DNA from: Anaerotruncus sp.
Lineage (GTDB): Bacteria > Bacillota > Clostridia > Oscillospirales > Acutalibacteraceae
DNA length: 64,000 nucleotides
Assembly: GCA_022009795.1 (NCBI GenBank)
Contig: CP091724.1
Location: 372,001-436,000 of the forward strand
Reading direction: 5' to 3'
Part shown: positions 11,786-21,737 of the stretch, one piece after another
Numbering within the stretch: position 1 is the first letter of the stretch
Layout of the letters: each line of letters starts with the position of its first letter
Notes under the pieces: model-generated
Database searches by the model: none
Told to the model about the DNA's origin: nothing
What the model saw: only the letters and a program-made list of their open reading frames with translations
Translations under genes and position numbers: made by a program

Positions 11786-12385
11786 ATGAAATATAATGTT
11801 GTAACCATCAGCCGTGAATTCGGCAGCGGCGGCAGATATATCGGCGAGGAGCTTGCCAAAAAAAGCTCGGCTGGGCTTATTATGATAAAGAGCTTATTTC
11901 CGAGGTTGCAAAGAAAACCGGCTTTGCGGAGGAGATTGTGGCTCAGGCCGGAGAATATTCTCCTTTTAAAAGCATATTCTCATATGGCTTTGTCAGCCGA
12001 GACGGCGGCGGAGCTTCAATGGAGGATCAGGTTTATGCGGTTCAGCGCAAGCTGATTTTGGAAATCGTTGAAAAGGGTCCCTGCGTAATCGTGGGCAGAT
12101 GCGCCGATTATATTTTGGAGGATCGCTCGGATTGCCTTAATGTGTTTATTTACGGCGATGAAGCCACAAAGGCTCAGCGCGTTATCAAATATCACGAAAG
12201 CACCACGGAAAAAGGAAGCTGTTAAGCTTATGCGCGAAACGGATAAACGCCGCCGTATAAATTATAATTATTACACCGACAGGCAATGGGGCAAGTGCCA
12301 AAACTATGATCTTTGCTTAAACAGCACCTCAATCGGCACGGATAATTGCGCCGAGCTTATATATGCCGCGGTAAACGAAAAATAA
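11786..12385 (+). CDS. Cytidylate kinase-like family protein
   Basis: P-loop kinase-like protein of about 200 residues. It starts VVTISREFGSGG, the modified Walker A of the cytidylate-kinase-like (CMP kinase 2) family, then ELISEVAKKTGF, and VIVGRCADYIL in the middle and RRRINYNYYTDRQWG near the C-terminus. The family is widespread in Clostridia and its substrate is uncertain; it need not be CMP. ATG 11786 follows a GGGAGGA site. Breaks near 11858 (A7) and 12212 (five A, four expected). It follows htpG by about 80 bases and is closed by a terminator at about 12438. Confidence 0.8.
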
Positions 12386-12437
12386 AACATTTTGCGTGCT
12401 TAGGCAGCATAACAATAAAGAACATTGATTTGTTTAG

Positions 12438-12476
12438 AAGTGCAGGGCATTTTTTGTGCTCTGCGCTTTTTTTATT
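12438..12476 (+). terminator. Intrinsic terminator after the kinase-like gene
   Basis: A GCAGGGC / GCTCTGC stem (one G-T pair) around an A-T-rich loop, followed by CTTTTTTTATT. The rest of 12386-12600 is A-T rich with no gene seen. Confidence 0.7.
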
Positions 12477-12605
12477 GCCTTTTGTTTTGTTTGCCGCCCA
12501 AACGCAAATGAATTGGTGTGTTGCTTTTTAATTGAGATTATTCTCTTATCGTATTATATAAAATATTTTTAAAAACTTAATAATTTTTTTATTTTTATTT
12601 TTTTG

Positions 12606-12634
12606 TTGACAATGTATATGCGCTGTGTTATAGT
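12606..12634 (+). promoter_or_regulatory. Sigma-A promoter of the dlt-type operon
   Basis: TTGACA 12606-12611, 17-base spacer, TATAGT 12629-12634. The transcript would have an untranslated leader of about 130 bases before the ATG at 12770. Confidence 0.75.
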
Positions 12635-12659
12635 TTCGTATGAAAGCTGTATTATGCGC

Positions 12660-12760
12660 GTTAGTACAGATGTGGTAAGCGGCTTTTTCCGAAAGCGCTT
12701 GCCGGGCTGCTTCAGGCGCTTTGTCCGGTTTTTATTATGCTGGCAGCCGGAAAGGTTATG
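12660..12760 (+). promoter_or_regulatory. Structured 5' leader of the dlt-type operon
   Basis: Much more G-C rich than the A-T-rich promoter stretch before it. It contains AAGCG/CGCTT (about 12679-12702) and a longer pairing of CCGGgCTGC (about 12703) with GCAGCCGG (about 12742-12750) enclosing a G-C-rich loop. No known riboswitch consensus was recognised. It could be a regulatory RNA fold or simply a stable leader. Confidence 0.35.
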
Positions 12761-12769
12761 GGAATTATT

Positions 12770-14315
12770 ATGAAAAAAACATTCTCACTTTTTCTTGAAG
12801 AAAATGCAATAAAATATAAAAGATAAAAACGGCTTTTTGTGGATTTAAACGATTCCGTAACTTATGCCGAATTGCTTGCGCGGGCGCAAAGCATAGGCTC
12901 GGCATTGAGCAAAACGGGCACAAAAAAATAAGCCCGTTGCAGTTTATTTTTGATAAATGCGTAAACACAATTTCGGCTATGCTCGGTGTTGTTTACAGCG
13001 GAAATTTTTTTATGTTGTGATAGACAGTGAAATGCCGCCCGCAAGAATAAATAAGATATTCGGCGCGCTTTCACCCGTTGCCGTTATAACGGATAAGAAG
13101 CATCACGAAAATGCTTTGCAGCTTGAGTTTTCAGGTGATATTTATGATCTTGAAGAGGCTCTTTCCTGCAAAATCAATTCCGAAAAGCTTGCGCAAATAC
13201 GCAGCAGGCAGATAGACACGGATCCGCTTTATGCGCTTTTTCACTTCAGGCTCAACGGGTGTGCCGAAGGGTGCCGTTGTCAGCCACAAAAGCGTTATGG
13301 CATATTCCGAATGGGTGTCAAACACCTTTGATATCACATCGGAAACCGTTTTTGCAAATCAAACTCCGTTCTATTTTTCAATGTCTGTAACGGATGTTTA
13401 TTCAACGCTCAGAAACGGTGCAACACTTGCTATTGTGCCGAAAATGTATTTTTCTTTTCCGATAAAGCTTGTTGAATTTTTGGATGAATATAAGGCAAAT
13501 ACTATTTATTGGGTGCCGTCTGCCATTTCAATGGTTTCAAATTTTTAAGGTTTTTTTGATTTCCAAAAGCCTAAGTATCTTAATAAGGTGCTTTTTTTGC
13601 AGGCGAGGTTATGCCCACCAAGCAACTTAATTATTGGATAAATAATTTGCCCGAAAACACTCTTTTTTGCAAATCTTTACGGCCCGACGGAAACAACCGA
13701 TATCTGCACATATTATGTTGTTAATCGCAAATTCCGCGATGATGAGCCGCTTCCGATCGGCAGGCATTGCGATAATTGCGATGTTATGATAGTTAATGAT
13801 AAGGGCGTTGAGGCTCAACCGGGTGAAGAGGGCGAGCTTTATGCAAGGGGCTCTTTCCTGGCAAGCGGTTATTATAATAATCCGGAAAAACCAAGGCCGC
13901 ATTTGTGCAAAAATCCTCTTAATGATGCATATCCGGAAACGGTTTTATAAAACGGGGGATCTTGTGCGCCTGAATGAATTCGGCGAGATAATGTATATCA
14001 CAAGAAAAAGATTTTCAAATCAAGCATATGGGCTATCGCATTGAGCTCGGCGAAATTGAAACCGCTGCCGCTTCAATGGAAAAAATGCAGGAATGTGCCT
14101 GCGTTTATTGCGATAAAACAGACAGAATTATTATCTATTACTGCGCAAAGAAAACAGATGAAGCCGCAGTGCTCGCGTATCTCGGCACAAAGCTGCCGCC
14201 TTATCTTATTCCCAATCTTTGCGTTAAGCTCAAGCAAATGCCGCATAATCAAAACGGTAAGATAGACAGAGTTTATTTAAAATCCCTTGCTGCGCAGGCA
14301 GCACAAAATAAATAA
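12770..14315 (+). CDS. dltA: D-alanine--carrier ligase-like AMP-forming enzyme (DltA type)
   Basis: ANL-superfamily adenylating enzyme of about 510 residues. It would activate D-alanine with ATP and load it on the carrier protein encoded next, for D-alanylation of teichoic or lipoteichoic acids. Signature P-loop FTSGSTGVPKGAVVSH (about 13240-13285), YGPTETTD (about 13678), the GDLV hinge (about 13960) and a late lysine in NGKIDR (about 14255) are all present. Breaks near 12822, 12925, 13000, 13240, 13547, 13600, 13667, 13892 and 14010 fragment the frame heavily. Substrate D-Ala is inferred from the ACP-MBOAT-DltD neighbours, not from the active site alone. Confidence 0.85.
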
Positions 14316-14338
14316 AAAATTTTAAAGGAGCAATAAAA

Positions 14339-14571
14339 ATGGAAGAACTTATCGAAGTGCTTAAATCAGTTAAACCGGGTTATGATTTCACAGAAAATAC
14401 CGAGCTTATCAAAAAAACAAGGTGTTTGATTCTCTTGCAATGATTCAGCTTGTTGCAGAGCTTTCGGATGAATTTGATGTTGAAATCACGGCAGAGGACA
14501 TTGTGCCGGAAAATTTTGAATCGGTAAAATCAATCTATAATATGATAAAAAGGCTTGAAGACGAGGACTAA
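14339..14571 (+). CDS. dltC: D-alanyl carrier protein (DltC type)
   Basis: Acidic four-helix carrier of about 77 residues. The conserved FDSLAM carries the serine that receives 4'-phosphopantetheine (about 14425). It accepts the activated acid from the upstream ligase and hands it to the MBOAT protein. ATG 14339 follows AAAGGAG. One break at about 14412 (A7; eight A restores IKKNKVFDSL). It lies 23 bases after the ligase and 4 bases before the MBOAT gene, so it was missed by simple ORF calling but is clearly real. Confidence 0.88.
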
Positions 14572-14575
14572 TTAA

Positions 14576-16172
14576 ATGAGCTATACCTCATTTGTGTTTT
14601 TTATTGCTTATTTCGGCATAACCTATCTGCTTTACACAGTTGTGCCGAAAAAGGCAAAGTGGTGTGTTCTGCTTGTTGGCTCTTGGGCATTTTATCTTGT
14701 TGCCACAAAAGGCAGATTTGAATATTTGGCCGCCACAACCATCATGGTGTGGGGAATGGGGCTTGTTATTCAAAAAAACTCAATGATAAATTTAAAGAAA
14801 AAAAGAAAGATCTTGAAAAGGCAGAGCGCAAAAAGCTAAAGGAGCATTACAAGCGCCTTAAAGGGCTTTGCACTTGCAGGCGGCGTTGCAGTGTCTATGG
14901 GGCTTTTGATTTTTTTCTTAAATATTTTAACTTCTTCGGCGGTGCCGCAAATCACTTTTTCGGCACGGAAATTCCAAAGCTGAATTTGGTTCACCCCATG
15001 GGTATTTCTTTCTATACCCTGCAAGCCGTCAGCTATTTAACGGATGTTTACAGAGGCAGATTTAAGGCGGAAAAAAATCCGCTGCGCATATCTCTTTATC
15101 TTTCGTTTATGCTCACGGTTGTTGAAGGCCCCGTTGCAAGATGGGATCAGCTCGGCACTCAGCTCAATAAAGGCGCCGATTTCAATTTTTAAAAAAATCT
15201 TTATTTCGGTGTGCAGCTCATTATTTGGGGGCTTTTTCAAAAAGATTGTTGTTGCAGACAGAGCGGCAATCCTTGTAAATAATGTGTTTAATCACAATGA
15301 AAAAAATACGGCGGCCTTGTTGTTGTTGCGGCTGTTCTTTTTTTACACCCTGCAGCTTTATTGCGAATTTTCCGGTGTTATGGATGTTGTAAACGGTATG
15401 GGGCAAATGATGGGCATTGAAATGCCGCCAAACTTCAACCGCCCGTTTTTTGCGAAATCCATAAATGAATTTTGGCAAAGATGGCATATTACTCTCGGCG
15501 CTTGGCTTCGTGATTATATCTTTTATCCCATTTCGCTTTCAAAGCCGTTTATGAAGCTGGCAAAAATCCGCCAGAGGCAAGTTCAGCCCCTATTATGCAA
15601 ATCTTATTCCCACTGCCATTGCTCTGTTTTTTTCGTTTGGTTTGCAAACGGATTTTTGGCACGGCTCCGGCTGGAAATATATTGCTTACGGCCTTTATTA
15701 CTATTTGCTTATGATGCTCGGTTTGTTTTTTGAGCCTCTATCGGCAAAGTTTTGCAAGGCTTGCAAAATAAACAGAAAATCAAAGGCGTTTGGTGTTTTT
15801 CAAATGCTTCGCACCTTTGTTATCGTAAACGGCGGTATGCTCATATTCCGCGCAAAAAGGCCTTAAAAGGGCTTTAAAAAAATGTTTGTATCCGTGTTTA
15901 CCGGCTTTGATTTAAAAATCAATTGTGCCGGGCAGCGGAAACGGTCTCGGCCTTGATGCAAAGGATTATGTGGTTATCGCAATCGGCGTTGTTGTTATTT
16001 TCATCGTCGGTATTATAAATGAAAAAAAGGCATATCCGTTCGTGAAAAGGTTGCCAAGCTTCCTTTCCCCGTTAAATTCGTGCTCTATATGGCGGCGATT
16101 CTTGTGATAATTATTTTCGGCGCATACGGTCAGGAATACGGTGTGCAGGATCTTATTTATGCAAACTTCTGA
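14576..16172 (+). CDS. dltB: MBOAT-family acyltransferase (DltB type)
   Basis: Polytopic membrane protein (about 530 residues, roughly 11 hydrophobic segments) of the membrane-bound O-acyltransferase family, proposed to pass D-alanine from the carrier across the membrane. Family blocks: MGISFYTLQAVSYLTDVYRG (about 14999-15060), VEGPVARWDQL, INEFWQRWHITLGAWLRDYI (about 15464-15525) and the catalytic histidine in FWHGSGWKYI (about 15655). A charged lysine-rich loop near 14780-14860 is typical of the group. Breaks near 14780, 14862, 14895, 15190, 15310, 15577, 15645, 15865, 15920 and 16045. The stop is TGA at 16170-16172. Confidence 0.9.
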
Positions 16173-16206
16173 TTTAAGAGATATTCAGAAAGGAAAAACT
16201 GTTTCT

Positions 16207-17294
16207 ATGGAAAAAAATCAGAAAAAGATATTCACAAAGCCAAATGTTATCAGCTTTGTTAAAACCGTATCTTTTGTGCTTGTGTTTATAATAGTTCTTC
16301 AATCGCTCTCGGCAGGCGTATTCTCAAAATCCAAGGCAACAACTTATAAAAAAACAGATTTAATAAAGCATACAGCTTCTTGCTTGAGCCGGAAAATTCC
16401 CTTGATATTGTAGGCATCGGCAGCAGCAATCTTTACAGTGCTTTTGTGCCTACAACTCTTTGGAGCAATTACGGCTACACCTCTTGCGTTATTTCAAAGC
16501 CGCATCAAACAACGGTTGAATCATACGGCTTTTTGAAAGAAGTGCTCAAAACCCAAAAGCCAAAGGTTTTAATTATAGAAACCGATATGCTTTATGAAAA
16601 TGCCGGTGCATTCAATCCGAACGGAAAGAAACACGGCAAGCTTTATCAAGCTGCGGCTAAAACACGCAAAAAAAGCTTGATGATTTTTTTATAATAATCT
16701 TAATGCCGATGAATTTCAGGATACCGTTATGAGTAAGTTCTCCATTTTCAGGTTTCATAACAGATGGAAAACTCTCAAGCCAAAGGATCTTCAGGAAAAC
16801 AGAAAGCACACGGGATATATGGCTATTGACCACGGCTATAATTTTAACAACAGCGTAAAGGCGGCAAAGGCAAACGGCAACATGAAAGAAAGCGATATTT
16901 TTAAATCCCGTCGGCAACGAGGATTTGATGTATTTGAAAAAAATGATTCAGCTTTGCCGTGAAAACGGAATAACTCCGCTTTTGGTTGAAATGCCGAGTA
17001 ATGATTCTTGGGATTATTATAAGCATAATGCCGTGGCTGAAATTGCCGAGGAAAACTCCGTTCAATTTGTTGATTTTAATCTCCTTTTTGATGAAATCGA
17101 TTTTGATATTAAAGCCGATTACAGAGACGGTGGCTCGCATTGCAATTATTTCGGTGCGGAAAAAAACAACAAATTATTTGGGCGAATTGCTCAAAACCGA
17201 TTATTCGTCCGAATTAAGCGATAAGCGCAGTGATGCCGATTTTGCTTATTGGTATGAAAGCGTTAAGGCGTTTGATAAAAAATATAAGGTTTAA
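16207..17294 (+). CDS. dltD: DltD-like SGNH-fold protein
   Basis: N-terminal anchor helix (about residues 15-40) and an extracytoplasmic SGNH/GDSL-like domain beginning VGIGSSNLYSAF, where GSS is the nucleophile block; a late DGGSHCNYFGAE near 17130 supplies the paired Asp-His region. DltD assists transfer of D-alanine from the membrane system to teichoic acids. ATG 16207 has AAAGGA upstream; ATG 16201-16210 is the only good choice after the MBOAT stop. Breaks near 16375, 16685, 16912 and 17165. It closes an A-C-B-D ordered operon and is followed by a strong terminator. Confidence 0.8.
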
Positions 17295-17321
17295 TGCCTT
17301 GTTATATAACGGAATAATATT

Positions 17322-17356
17322 GAAATGCGTTCGCCGTTAAGGCGGGCGCATTTTCT
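17322..17356 (+). terminator. Terminator closing the dlt-type operon
   Basis: ATGCGTTCGCC / GGCGGGCGCAT stem of 11 pairs (two G-T) with a 5-base loop, then TTTTCTT. It separates the operon from the convergent TtcA-like gene. Confidence 0.85.
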
Positions 17357-17431
17357 TGTTGTTTGCGTTCAAATAAAAAAGACTTGCCGATGTTTTTTAT
17401 ATCGGTAAGTCTTTTGATGCTTATTATGTTT

Positions 17432-18274
17432 TTAGCCGTTGTATGTATCAAGAAACGAATGTTCCTCGCCGTGGGTTTTATAGCCGGGCATTGTGTCCAG
17501 GCACACGGAATGAATGCTTTTGAAAATGCTTTTTTCAATGTTTGGATTTGTTTTGCGAAGCTCTGCAAGCAGCTTCTTTATTTCTTGGCGCTTGCTTTGA
17601 CCGTTTGCATTGTCGTTTTCCGTGTATGCCTCGGTAAAGCGGCAGGCGCAACGTATAAATTCAAGTTCGTTGTATCTGCACCAAGCCAAAACGGCATCTT
17701 CGTGAATGCAATACATGGGGCGTATAAGCTCCATGCCCTCAAAATTTGTGCTGTGAAGCTTCGGCAGCATTGCCTGAATTTGCGCGCCGTAAAACATTCC
17801 GATAAGCGTTGTTTCCACCACATCGCTGAAATGGTGGCCGAGCGCGATTTTGTTGCAGCCAAGCTCCTTTGCTTTTGAATAAAGAAATCCTCGCCTCATC
17901 CGTGCGCAAAGGTAGCAGGGGGAATCGCCCGCGCTGTTTGCCACATCGAATATGTTGCTTTCAAACACGGTTATCGGAATGTTTAAAAGCTTTGCATTGT
18001 CCTCAATCTTTTGGCGGTTCTCTTTGTTGTAGCCGGGGTCCATAACAAGAAAAACAAGCTCAAAAGGCACATCGCTGTGCTTTTGAAGCTGCTGCATCAG
18101 CTTTGCGCAAAGCATGGAATCCTTGCCGCCGGAAATGCAAACGGCGATTTTGTCGTTTTCCTTGATAAGCTCGTATTTTTTAACGGCAAGAATAAAGGGA
18201 TTCCATATTTCCTTGCGAAATCTTTTTATTATGCTTCGCTCTATGAGCTGCTGCTTGCTCAGTTCTCTTGCCAT
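17432..18274 (-). CDS. TtcA-like tRNA 2-thiocytidine biosynthesis protein
   Basis: PP-loop ATPase of about 280 residues, intact. It has ISGGKDSML near residue 47, a CYLC cysteine pair near residue 120 and CACRF near residue 220, matching TtcA, which binds an Fe-S cluster and inserts sulfur at cytidine 32 of tRNA. I chose the ATG at 18274, because it overlaps the stop of the upstream kinase gene (TAATG) and begins MARELSKQQL; the longer in-frame extension lies inside that kinase gene. Related PP-loop proteins act on other tRNA positions, so the exact target is inferred. Confidence 0.8.
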   Translation of the reverse strand: MARELSKQQLIERSIIKRFRKEIWNPFILAVKKYELIKENDKIAVCISGGKDSMLCAKLMQQLQKHSDVPFELVFLVMDPGYNKENRQKIEDNAKLLNIPITVFESNIFDVANSAGDSPCYLCARMRRGFLYSKAKELGCNKIALGHHFSDVVETTLIGMFYGAQIQAMLPKLHSTNFEGMELIRPMYCIHEDAVLAWCRYNELEFIRCACRFTEAYTENDNANGQSKRQEIKKLLAELRKTNPNIEKSIFKSIHSVCLDTMPGYKTHGEEHSFLDTYNG

Positions 18275-19188
18275 TAAAACTTTTCCTTTTTGTATCTTAA
18301 AAGTTCTTCTTCGTTCACATAAGCGGTGAGTGCGCCCACTTCCGTTACGGCCTTGCCGCCCGTGATGTTGCCGAATTTTATGCAATCCTTAAACGGAAAA
18401 TCATAGAATAAGCCGTAGCAAAGCCCTGCAAGAAAAGCGTCTCCGGCACCGGTGCTGTCCTTATTCTTAAATTCTTCAACGCTTTTCACAAAGAATTCTT
18501 CGCCGCCGTCTATGCCGATGCAGCCGTCTTTATCAACCTTAACAACAACTTTGTCAAAATACTTTTTCAGCGCTCTTGCTGCGTCGTGCGGGTCATTTGT
18601 GCCGGTAATGCGCATTGCTTCTTTTTGATTTGGCGTATAGATATCGGCAACCTCAAGCAAATCGCTGTATTTTTCAAGGCTCATATCCTCGTCCCAGCTC
18701 ATATCAAGCACCATTGTTGTGCCCTCGGCTTTAAGTTGTTTGTAAACCTCCAAAAATCCGCCGGGTTGCATAAGGCATAGCTTTGCGCCCTTTGCAATCG
18801 AATAAAAGGTTTCCTTTGCCTCGTCGCTCGGCTCAATGCTGCCCTTGCCGTAGGTGATAAAGCTTCTGTCGTTTTCAAGTATTATGGCAGAGGTGATGTT
18901 GAGCGGGATTCCGTTGCCTTTATATATGTTTACCGGCGTAACTCCGTTTTCGCAGAATTTTTCCCTCGCAAAGGCTGAAAACATATCGTCGCCCAGCTCG
19001 GTTGCAATTTTTGTTTCTATTCCGAGCCTGCCTAAATTTATCAGCGTTGCCGGCAATCCGCCGCCCAATTGAAGCGAGAATTTATCGGTGTAAACCTCCT
19101 CGCCTATATCGGGGATTTTGGGCATGTTTTCATAAAGTAAGTCCACATTCGCGGCTCCTGCGCCTGCTATAAATGCCATTGGTTTCAC
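18274..19188 (-). CDS. PfkB-family carbohydrate kinase
   Basis: Intact ribokinase-fold kinase of about 304 residues. The N-terminal GAGAANVDLL and LQLGGGLPATLINLGRLG blocks bind sugar; DSTGAGDAFLAGL near residue 250 is the anion-hole and catalytic-Asp motif. Substrate (ribose, fructose, nucleoside or other) cannot be told from sequence. Start may be GTG 19188 or ATG 19179; the latter has better spacing to GAAAGG. The stop overlaps the start of the TtcA-like gene, indicating translational coupling of two functionally unrelated products. Confidence 0.85.
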   Translation of the reverse strand: MKPMAFIAGAGAANVDLLYENMPKIPDIGEEVYTDKFSLQLGGGLPATLINLGRLGIETKIATELGDDMFSAFAREKFCENGVTPVNIYKGNGIPLNITSAIILENDRSFITYGKGSIEPSDEAKETFYSIAKGAKLCLMQPGGFLEVYKQLKAEGTTMVLDMSWDEDMSLEKYSDLLEVADIYTPNQKEAMRITGTNDPHDAARALKKYFDKVVVKVDKDGCIGIDGGEEFFVKSVEEFKNKDSTGAGDAFLAGLCYGLFYDFPFKDCIKFGNITGGKAVTEVGALTAYVNEEELLRYKKEKF

Positions 19189-19322
19189 GGCCTTTCAGAA
19201 TTTTTTTATATGATAAAAATACCGATCAAGCGGTTCTCTTTTTCACGGGATATTTATTAGTGTAATAAAAAAAGGGAAATATCATTCAATAAAAAAATCT
19301 TGCGTTTGTAATAAATTTGTAA

Positions 19323-19351
19323 TTGACTTATCGGGTGCCGTAATATATAAT
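19323..19351 (+). promoter_or_regulatory. Promoter of the pyrimidine operon
   Basis: TTGACT 19323-19328, 17-base spacer, TATAAT 19346-19351, ending 27 bases before the pyrC ATG. There is no room for a PyrR attenuator after it, so control must act at the promoter or elsewhere. Confidence 0.75.
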
Positions 19352-19378
19352 GTTAAAAAAACGAAAGGTATGGGTTTT

Positions 19379-20661
19379 ATGAAATTGCTGGTTAAAAAAA
19401 TGCCCTCGTTTATTCGGGCGGAAAAAAATACAAAAATCAGATGTTTTTTTATTGAAAATTCAAGAATTCATAGCCTCGGTATCTCCATTTCATCAAATGG
19501 GGCAGATCGTGTTTTTTTGATTTTAAGAATAAGTGTTTATTGATTCCGGGTTTTGTTGATGTTCATGTTCATCTTCGAGAGCCCGGTTTTTCTTATAAGG
19601 AAACTATTAAATCGGGCACCGCAGCCGCTGCAAGGGCAGGCTACAACGCCGTGTGCCCCATGCCCAATTTGAATCCCGTGCCGGATAGCGTCGGGAATTT
19701 GCAAACCGAGCTTGATATTATTAAAAAGGACGCGGTTATCGATGTGCTGCCGTTTGCCTCTATCACCAAGGGCAGAAAGGGCGGCGGCGAATGTGTTGAT
19801 TTCGCGGCGCTTAAGGATTATGTCGTCGGCTTTTCGGACGACGGCTGCGGCGTTCAAAGCGATGATGTAATGAAGCAGGCAATGCAAAAATGCGCAGAGA
19901 TCAATGCCGTTATATCCGCTCACTGCGAGGTAAACGAATTGCTTCGCGGCGGCTATATCCACGACGGCGTTTATTGCCGCACACACGGTCACAAGGGCAT
20001 TTGCAGCGAAAGCGAATGGGCGCAGATTGAGCGCGATTGCAGGCTCGCCGAGGAAACCGGCTGCCGCTATCATGTGTGCCACATTTCCACCAAGGAAAGC
20101 GTTGATATCATTCGCAGGGCAAAGGCTCGCGGCGTTAAGGTTACCTGCGAAACCGCACCTCATTATTTAACCTTGTGCGACGAGGATTTGCAGGAGGACG
20201 GCAGATTTAAAATGAACCCTCCGCTCAGATCGCGAGAGGATATGCAGGCACTTATCGAGGGCGTAAAAGACGGCACCGTTGATGTGATTGCCACGGATCA
20301 TGCGCCGCACAGCGCCGAGGAAAAATCAAAGGGGCTTGCAGGCAGCGCCATGGGCGTTGTGGGGCTTGAAACAGCTTTTCCGGTGCTTTACACAAAGCTG
20401 GTTAAGCCGGGCGTTATATCGCTTGAAAAGCTGATTGATATGATGGCTGTTAAGCCGAGAAAAATTTTCAATATCGAGGGCGGCGAGATTGCACCCGGCA
20501 TGCCGGCAAATCTTTGCGCAATCGATTTTGAAAAAGAATGGGTTGTTGACCCGGATAAATTCGTAACAATGGGCAGAGCCACTCCCTTTGAAGGGGACAG
20601 GCTTTGCGGAGAAAATATTTTAACCGTTTTGAGAGGAGAGATTGTTTATGAAGCCTTATGA
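19379..20661 (+). CDS. pyrC: Dihydroorotase
   Basis: Zinc amidohydrolase that cyclises carbamoyl-aspartate to dihydroorotate in pyrimidine synthesis. Metal ligands are visible in DVHVHLREPG (HxH, about 19559-19585), later histidines in SAHCEV and CHIST, and the catalytic Asp in ATDHAPHS (about 20294). Expected length of about 427 residues fits type I dihydroorotase. ATG 19379 is preceded by GAAAGG. Breaks fall near 19398 (A7), 19430 and 19520 (T7), so the first 45 residues are out of frame with the intact remainder. Its 3' end overlaps carA by 14 bases. Confidence 0.93.
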
Positions 20662-21736
20662 TAAAAAAATCGTGCTTGAGGACGGCCGTGAGTTTTACGG
20701 CTACGGCTTCGGCAGTGATAAAGAAGCCATAAACGAAATAGTTTTCAACACATCAATGGTGGGCTATCAGGAAATTGTTTCGGACCCGTCTTATACGGAT
20801 CAAATGGTGTGCATGACTTATCCGCTTATCGGCAACTACGGTATGACGGATGAGGACTACGAAACCAAGGTTTTAACCATGGGCGGACTTATCGTTAGGG
20901 AATACAACGATTTGCCCTCAAATTTCAGATACACAAAAACCCTTTCCGAAGTGCTTGAGGAATATAATATTCCCGGTATCAGCGGGGTGGACACAAGAAA
21001 AATCACCCGTATTATCCGCGATGAGGGCAGCCAAAAGGTTATGATAACCGCTGCTTCAACTCCTCTTGAAGAGGCAATCGAAAAAATAAAAGCATATAAT
21101 ATCCCCACGGATATGGTTTCGCGCGTTTCCTGCAAAAAGCGCTGGTATTCACGCACGCCCAATCATAAATACGATGTTGTTGCAATCGATTGCGGCATTA
21201 AGCTTAATATTGTTCGTAAGCTCAACGAAAAGGGCTGCAATGTAACCGTTGTGCCTTACGATACCACGGCAGAGGAAATTATGAAAATCCATCCGGATGG
21301 GCTTTTCCTTTCAAACGGACCGGGAAATCCGGAGGATGTTACACCGGTTATAAATGTTGTTAATGAGCTTAAAGGAAAACTTCCGATTTTCGGCATTTGC
21401 CTCGGTCACCAAATGATTTCGCTTGCGCTCGGCGCAAAAACTTTTAAAATGAAGTTCGGCCACAGGGGCGGAAACCACCCGGTTATGAATCTTGAAACGG
21501 GCAAAATCGAAATCACATCGCAAAACCACTCTTATGCCGTTGACTGCGATTCGCTCGGCGGGACGGAACTTAAAATGACTCATAAAAATCTGCTGGATAA
21601 CACGGCGGAGGGCGTTGAAAGCATTGAAAATAAAATCTTTTCCGTGCAATATCACCCCGAAAGTGCACCGGGTCCGCAGGACAGCGAATATCTTTTTGAT
21701 AAATTCATTTCATTGATGGCAAAGGAGGCTGAGTAA
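20648..21736 (+). CDS. carA: Carbamoyl-phosphate synthase small subunit, pyrimidine copy
   Basis: Intact glutaminase subunit of about 362 residues. It releases ammonia from glutamine and channels it to CarB. The class I amidotransferase domain shows LSNGPGNPED, the nucleophile cysteine in GICLGHQ and HPES near the end. ATG 20648 has a GAGAGGAGAG site. This is one of two carA genes in the window; its place between pyrC and carB in the pyr operon assigns it to pyrimidine synthesis. The other copy is at 40807-41887. Confidence 0.95.
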   Translation: MKPYDKKIVLEDGREFYGYGFGSDKEAINEIVFNTSMVGYQEIVSDPSYTDQMVCMTYPLIGNYGMTDEDYETKVLTMGGLIVREYNDLPSNFRYTKTLSEVLEEYNIPGISGVDTRKITRIIRDEGSQKVMITAASTPLEEAIEKIKAYNIPTDMVSRVSCKKRWYSRTPNHKYDVVAIDCGIKLNIVRKLNEKGCNVTVVPYDTTAEEIMKIHPDGLFLSNGPGNPEDVTPVINVVNELKGKLPIFGICLGHQMISLALGAKTFKMKFGHRGGNHPVMNLETGKIEITSQNHSYAVDCDSLGGTELKMTHKNLLDNTAEGVESIENKIFSVQYHPESAPGPQDSEYLFDKFISLMAKEAE

Positions 21737-21737
21737 T

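Noticed and set aside
18275..18385. N-terminal extension of the TtcA-like protein
   Set aside because: The extra 37 residues fall inside the PfkB kinase coding sequence and lack family similarity; the coupled ATG at 18274 is preferred.
19189..19378. PyrR-type attenuator before pyrC
   Set aside because: No anti-terminator/terminator pair or PyrR-binding sequence seen; the promoter is too near the start codon.
19537..20163. 208-residue minus-strand ORF opposite pyrC
   Set aside because: Shadow of the conserved dihydroorotase coding frame.
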